Source of the DNA: Kitasatospora aureofaciens
GTDB lineage: Bacteria; Actinomycetota; Actinomycetes; Streptomycetales; Streptomycetaceae
DNA: 64,000 nucleotides
Assembly: GCF_019192735.1 (NCBI RefSeq)
Contig: NZ_JAHTKP010000031.1
Location: forward strand, 23,950-87,949
Reading direction: 5' to 3'
Under the pieces are notes generated by a model that was not told the DNA's origin, did no database searches, and saw nothing but the letters and a program-made list of their open reading frames with translations. A program made the position numbers and the translations under genes. Positions 58,535 through 64,000 of the stretch are shown here, piece after piece; the stretch's first letter is position 1; every line of letters begins with the position of its first letter.

Positions 58535-59023
58535 GTGAGCCTGTACGACATTCCGCTGCGCACGCTGTCCGGCGAGGCCGCCTCGCTCGCCGACTACAAG
58601 GGCAAGGCGCTGCTGATCGTCAACGTCGCCTCCAAGTGCGGCCTCACCCCGCAGTACTCCGGCCTGGAGCGGCTCCAGGAGCGCTACGCCGCGCGCGGTT
58701 TCAGCGTGCTGGGCTTCCCGTCGAACCAGTTCGCCGGGCAGGAGCCGGGCAGCGCCGAGGAGATCCAGACCTTCTGCTCCACCACCTACGGCGTGACCTT
58801 CCCCCTGTTCGAGAAGACCGACGTGAACGGTGACGGCCGGCACCCGCTGTACGCGCAGCTCACCCGGAAGGCCGACGCCGAGGGTCAGGCCGGGGACGTC
58901 GCCTGGAACTTCGAGAAGTTCGTGATCTCGCCGGACGGCTCCGTCGCCGCCCGGATCCGGCCGCGCGTCGACCCCGAGGCGGACGAGGTCGTCGCCGCGA
59001 TCGAGGCCGTGCTGCCGGCCTGA
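58535..59023 (+). CDS. Glutathione-peroxidase-family thiol peroxidase
   Basis: 162 residues from GTG 58535 (GAAAGGGA upstream). The active-site segment VNVASKCGLTPQYSGLE has Cys35 in place of selenocysteine; the Gln and Trp partners appear in FPSNQFAGQEPGS and DVAWNFEKFVI. Bacterial Cys-type enzymes of this family normally use thioredoxin, since actinobacteria make mycothiol instead of glutathione; this is inference. The protein is cytoplasmic. It ends at a hairpin shared with a LysR gene. Confidence 0.92.
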   Translation: MSLYDIPLRTLSGEAASLADYKGKALLIVNVASKCGLTPQYSGLERLQERYAARGFSVLGFPSNQFAGQEPGSAEEIQTFCSTTYGVTFPLFEKTDVNGDGRHPLYAQLTRKADAEGQAGDVAWNFEKFVISPDGSVAARIRPRVDPEADEVVAAIEAVLPA

Positions 59024-59037
59024 CCGTGTCGCGTGTG

Positions 59038-59065
59038 AAGGCCCGGGGCGCGCGCCCCGGGCCTT
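59038..59065. terminator. Hairpin between glutathione peroxidase and LysR genes
   Basis: A 28-bp perfect palindrome with arms AAGGCCCGGGGCGC (59038-59051) and its complement at 59052-59065. It folds to a 12-bp stem with a GCGC tetraloop, followed by TCC. Confidence 0.88.
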
Positions 59066-59072
59066 TCCGCTC

Positions 59073-59993
59073 TCAGAGCAACAGCCGTGTGCCCGGCGGC
59101 AGTTCGCCGTCCCCGGCGGCGTCGCGCAGGTGCGCGAGCAGGGTCGCGCGCAGCGCGTCCGCGGCGCGCGTGAGCGGCACCTCGTGGCCGTGCGCGACGG
59201 CGATCGTGCGCCCCAGGCCGGGCCCCGCGAACGGGGTGACGGCGAGCCCCGAGCGGGCCGCCACCATGCCGGGCACCACCGCCGGCCCGAGCCCGGCCCG
59301 GACGAAGCCGAGCACCGCGTCCATCTCGCCGCCCTCCACCGCGAACTCCGGCTCGAACCCGGCCTCCCGGCAGGCCGCCAGGGTCGCCTCGCGGACGTCG
59401 TAGCCCTCGCGGAACATCACCAGCGGCCGCCGGCGCAGCTCCGTCACCTTGACCTTGCGCCGGGCCCGCTCCTCGGCGGAGACCAACACCAGCTCCTCGT
59501 GCAGCAGTTCGGTGACGTCCAGGGCGGGCACCGCCTCGCCGCTCGGCGGGTTGATGATCAGCGCGAGGTCCAGCTCCCCCGCCGCCAGCGAGCGGACCAG
59601 GTCGCGCGAGCCACCCTCGCGGACCGCCAGCGCCACGCCGGGGTAGCGGTCCCGGAACACCCGCAGCACGTCCGGCACCAGGCTGGTGCACAGGCTCGGC
59701 GGCGCCCCCAGCCGGACCCGGCCGCGGCGCAGCTGGACGGTCTCCTGGACGGCCAGGCGGGCGCTCTCGGTGTCCGCGAGGATGCGCCGGGCCAGCGGCA
59801 GCAGCGCGTCGCCGGCGTCGGTGAGCGCGATGTTGCCCCGGGTGCGGTGGAACAGCTCCGTCCCCAACTCCCGCTCCAGCGCCCGGATCTGCTGCGAGAG
59901 CGAGGGCTGGGCCACGTGCACCGCCTCGGCCGCCCGGGTGAAATGGCAGGTTTCGGCCACGGCCAGGAAGTAACGGAGCTGCTGGAGCTGCAT
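59073..59993 (-). CDS. LysR-family regulator, divergent from sdhCAB
   Basis: 306 residues from ATG 59993. The winged helix has the family's start MQLQQLRYFLAVAETCHFTRAAEAVHVAQPSLSQQIRALERELGTELFHRTRG. The effector domain (about 90-300) is intact (RLGAPPSLCTSLVPDVLRVF...LDLALIINPP). It is closest in feel to CynR/CysB-like members. It is divergent from the succinate dehydrogenase operon with 96 bases between, containing a LysR-type box, and is therefore the probable regulator of it. Confidence 0.92.
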   Translation of the reverse strand: MQLQQLRYFLAVAETCHFTRAAEAVHVAQPSLSQQIRALERELGTELFHRTRGNIALTDAGDALLPLARRILADTESARLAVQETVQLRRGRVRLGAPPSLCTSLVPDVLRVFRDRYPGVALAVREGGSRDLVRSLAAGELDLALIINPPSGEAVPALDVTELLHEELVLVSAEERARRKVKVTELRRRPLVMFREGYDVREATLAACREAGFEPEFAVEGGEMDAVLGFVRAGLGPAVVPGMVAARSGLAVTPFAGPGLGRTIAVAHGHEVPLTRAADALRATLLAHLRDAAGDGELPPGTRLLL

Positions 59994-60014
59994 TCCCCCA
60001 GCGTACGGCGCTTT

Positions 60015-60031
60015 GATAGGACCTGGCTATC
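60015..60031. promoter_or_regulatory. LysR-type box between LysR and sdhC
   Basis: GATAG (60015-60019), 7 bases, CTATC (60027-60031), a perfect inverted repeat with the T-N11-A form. It lies 21 bases upstream of the LysR start and 59 bases before the sdhC start. Confidence 0.65.
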
Positions 60032-60089
60032 GTCACGAGCCACAGCATGTCTTGGACACACCGTCGCACCGCTCCCTACGGTTGCCGAC

Positions 60090-60790
60090 ATGACAACCGC
60101 GACTCGGACGGCCCGGCCCCCGTCCACCCTGCTGACCCTCTGGCGGTCGACCGTCGGCAAGAAGGCGGTCATGGCCGTCAGCGGACTGGTCATGCTGCTG
60201 TACCTGGTCGCGCACATGCTGGGGAACCTCAAGGTGTTCTTCGGCCCGGACGAGATCAACGGCTACGCGCACTGGCTGCGCACCCTCGGCGAACCGTTCC
60301 TGCGGTACGAGTGGTTCCTCTGGATCGCCCGCGCCGGCCTGCTGGCCGCCGTGGCGGCGCACGGCGTCTCCGCCTACCAGCTGAGCCGGCGGGACCTCGC
60401 CGCCCGGCCGAGCAAGTACGTGCACCAGCGCCGCCGCGCCAGCTACGCGACCCGGACGATGCGCTGGGGCGGGGTGATCCTCGCGCTGTTCATCGTCTGG
60501 CACATCCTCGACCTGACCACGCTCACCGTGAACCCCGCGGCCGAGCACGGCCACCCGTACCAGAACATCGTGGCCTCGTTCGGGCGGTGGTACAGCTGCG
60601 TGATCTACATCGTCGCGATGCTGGCCCTCGGCCTGCACATCCGGCACGGCTTCTGGAGCGCCGCGCAGACCCTCGGCGCCAACAACGCCCGCCGGGACCG
60701 GGCGTTGAAGCTGATCGCCAACGGCCTGGCCCTGATGCTGACCGTGGGCTTCCTGTCCGTCCCCGTGGCCGTGATGACCGGAGTCGTGAA

Positions 60791-60794
<4 letters not shown>
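60090..60794 (+). CDS. sdhC: Succinate dehydrogenase cytochrome b558 subunit
   Basis: 234 residues from ATG 60090 (poor ribosome site). Five membrane helices, the pattern of Bacillus-type SdhC (b558, two haems): VGKKAVMAVSGLVMLLYLVAHMLGNLKVFFG (His), WFLWIARAGLLAAVAAHGVSAYQLS (His), RWGGVILALFIVWHILDLTTLT (His), ALGLHIRHGFWSAAQTLG (His), and KLIANGLALMLTVGFLSVPVAVM. The haem histidines are present. It anchors SdhA/B and exchanges electrons with menaquinone. Its stop overlaps the sdhA start (GTGA). Confidence 0.93.
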
Positions 60795-62733
<1,939 letters not shown>

Positions 62734-62737
<4 letters not shown>

Positions 62738-63471
62738 ACCTCACCCTGCGCATCTGGCGCCAGGCGGGCCCGGACGCACCCGGCTCGATGACCACCTACC
62801 AGGTCAGCGGCATCAGCCCGGACATGTCCTTCCTGGAGATGCTCGACACCCTCAACGAGGAGCTGATCACCCGCGGCGACCAGCCCGTCGCCTTCGACCA
62901 CGACTGCCGCGAGGGCATCTGCGGCGCCTGCGGCATGGTCATCAACGGCCGGGCCCACGGCCCCGAACGGACCACCACCTGCCAGCTGCACATGCGGCAC
63001 TTCAAGGACGGCGACACCATCGACGTCGAACCCTGGCGGGCCGCGGCCTTCCCGGTGGTCAAGGACCTGGTCGTGGACCGCTCGGCCTTCGACCGGATCA
63101 TCGGCTCCGGCGGCTACATCACCGCCCCCACCGGCAGCGCACCCGACGCGCACGCCACACCCGTCCCCAAGGACACCGCCGACACCGCCTTCGAGCACGC
63201 CGAGTGCATCGGCTGCGGCGCCTGCGTGGCCGCCTGCCCGAACGGCTCGGCGATGCTGTTCACCTCCGCCAAGGTGGTCCACCTCAACGTGCTCCCCCAG
63301 GGCGCGCCGGAGCGCTCCTCCCGGGTGCGGAACATGGTCGCCGCGATGGACGCCGAGGGCTTCGGCGGCTGCACCAACACCGGCGAGTGCGCCACCGCCT
63401 GCCCCAAGGGCATCCCGCTGCCCAGCATCGCCGCGATGAACCGGGAGTACCTGCGGGCCTCCCTCGGCTGA
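62734..63471 (+). CDS. sdhB: Succinate dehydrogenase iron-sulphur subunit
   Basis: 245 residues from ATG 62734, overlapping the sdhA stop (ATGA). The 2Fe-2S cysteines are in CREGICGACGMVINGRAHGP with a fourth in TTTCQLHM. The 4Fe-4S and 3Fe-4S clusters are in CIGCGACVAACPNGSA and CTNTGECATACPKGIP. All three clusters are complete, so the electron path from FAD to the b subunit is unbroken. This is the last gene of the operon, ended by a strong hairpin. Confidence 0.95.
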
Positions 63472-63484
63472 CGGTCCTCCTCGA

Positions 63485-63520
63485 CGGATGGCCCCTCGTG
63501 CGTGCACGAGGGGCCATCCG
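63485..63520 (+). terminator. Hairpin terminator after sdhB
   Basis: CGGATGGCCCCTCGTGC (63485-63501) pairs perfectly with 63504-63520 (GT between). A 17-bp stem, 13 bases after the stop. Confidence 0.88.
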
Positions 63521-63639
63521 CGTCCGGTGGGGCGTGCGGGACGTTCACGCGCTCCCCGATGGGGTGGTGGATCGTCAGGAGCGGTGCTGCCGCCCGCGAA
63601 TTCGCGCTACGGTGGTCCTCCGCCACGGAAGGACGGCAT

Positions 63640-63804
63640 ATGCCCGAGGTTCAGTCCTGTTCCGGCTGCGGCGGGTCCGGGGGGACCCAGAAGACCGAGG
63701 CCACGGTCGAACGGGACGAGGAAGGAAGCATGGTGCCGAGGATCCACACGTTCTGGTCGCCATGCGGTCGGTGCCACGGATCCGGGACGGTGATCGTCGG
63801 ATGA
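63640..63804 (+). CDS. Small zinc-ribbon protein with CxxCxGxG motifs
   Basis: 54 residues from ATG 63640 (GGAAGGA upstream). Two DnaJ-like cysteine motifs: CSGCGGSGG near the start and CGRCHGSG near the end, which together can bind one zinc. Between them is TQKTEATVERDEEGSMVPRI. It contains no J-domain. Its stop overlaps the next start (ATGA), so the two are co-translated. Function unknown; perhaps a small nucleic-acid or protein-binding module. Confidence 0.75.
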   Translation: MPEVQSCSGCGGSGGTQKTEATVERDEEGSMVPRIHTFWSPCGRCHGSGTVIVG

Positions 63805-64000
63805 GGTTGGTCTTCGAGTGTGTCGAGTGCGGTGGGCACTACCTGCCGCCGGAGAGCATGCGGTACCCGGACGGGCCGGCCTCGCCGGTCTGGTGCTCGC
63901 GCTGCCAGGCGGCGAAGCAGGCCGCCGGCGTCGGCGAGGACCCGCTGCTCGCGCGGGTCGCGCTGGCCGCCGCCCGGGCCGCGGCGGCCCGGCGGGCGGC
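63801..64000 (+). CDS. Zinc-ribbon protein, N-terminal part
   Basis: Incomplete at the window edge; 66 codons seen. ATG 63801 overlaps the stop of the preceding small gene. The start MRLVFECVECGGHYLPPESM and the later SPVWCSRCQAAKQAAG hold two CxxC pairs (CVEC, CSRC), a zinc ribbon. An Ala/Arg-rich helix follows to the edge. Family unrecognised. Confidence 0.7.
   Translation, partial: MRLVFECVECGGHYLPPESMRYPDGPASPVWCSRCQAAKQAAGVGEDPLLARVALAAARAAAARRA

Overview
The window is very GC-rich actinobacterial DNA. Genes are short and tightly packed, GTG and TTG starts are common, 4-base stop/start overlaps recur, and GC-rich hairpins serve as terminators. An IdeR/DmdR-type iron box, a carbohydrate ABC transporter with no ATPase of its own, a P450-ferredoxin pair and many TetR, LysR, WYL, XRE and ECF regulators point to Streptomycetaceae. 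A DUF6296-like protein makes me lean to Kitasatospora or a close Streptomyces; that is an inference. No rRNA, tRNA, CRISPR, phage or IS element was seen.

Layout. 1-4.2 kb: end of an isochorismatase-like hydrolase, two secreted proteins (PD40 propeller, HNH-like nuclease) and an orphan GltD-type oxidoreductase. 4.4-8.0 kb: a small protein divergent from a WYL regulator with a palindrome at its start, then an MprAB-like two-component pair. 8.1-11.7 kb: iron uptake, a fused EfeU-EfeO protein plus EfeB under an iron box. 12.5-14.2 kb: a stand-alone cytochrome b (QcrB). 14.9-16.4 kb: a polyprenyl synthetase coupled to a small partner. 16.4-19.0 kb: an aldehyde dehydrogenase remnant, a TetR regulator with a double palindromic operator and an FAD monooxygenase. 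19.1-24.7 kb: NADP-binding oxidoreductase, YchJ, polysaccharide deacetylase lipoprotein, GNAT, PfkB kinase, secreted M1 peptidase.

25.0-31.4 kb carries two sigma systems: a SigE-family ECF with its membrane partner, and an ECF sigma factor fused to a zinc-finger, a membrane helix and an extracellular CAP/SCP domain. A second CAP protein lies directly upstream, and both genes share the same bipartite upstream motif at the same distance from their start codons. A baeRF3 protein and a small secreted protein lie between the systems. 31.5-34.9 kb: ATP-dependent DNA ligase, then ferredoxin and P450. 35-40 kb: small conserved proteins (DUF427, DUF6296-like, DUF2277), DJ-1/PfpI and RBBP9-like hydrolase genes. 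40.2-46.8 kb: class A penicillin-binding protein, secreted TAP-type peptidase, YibE/F protein, thioesterase, HAD-like protein. 47-51.6 kb: methionine aminopeptidase divergent from an XRE regulator, then a Ugp-like ABC operon. 51.8-56 kb: SDR with a TetR regulator sharing an operator, DoxX, SulP transporter. 56.5-63.5 kb: glyoxylate carboligase, glutathione peroxidase, and a LysR gene divergent from a complete sdhCAB operon. The last 400 bases start an operon of small zinc-ribbon proteins.

Themes. Several genes are single copies of normally clustered partners (GltD without GltB, QcrB without QcrC/A, Gcl without its pathway), suggesting accessory paralogues. Respiration and redox recur (QcrB, SdhCAB, EfeUOB, GPx, DoxX). 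Short imperfect tandem repeats, mostly with units that are multiples of three, lie in many gaps.
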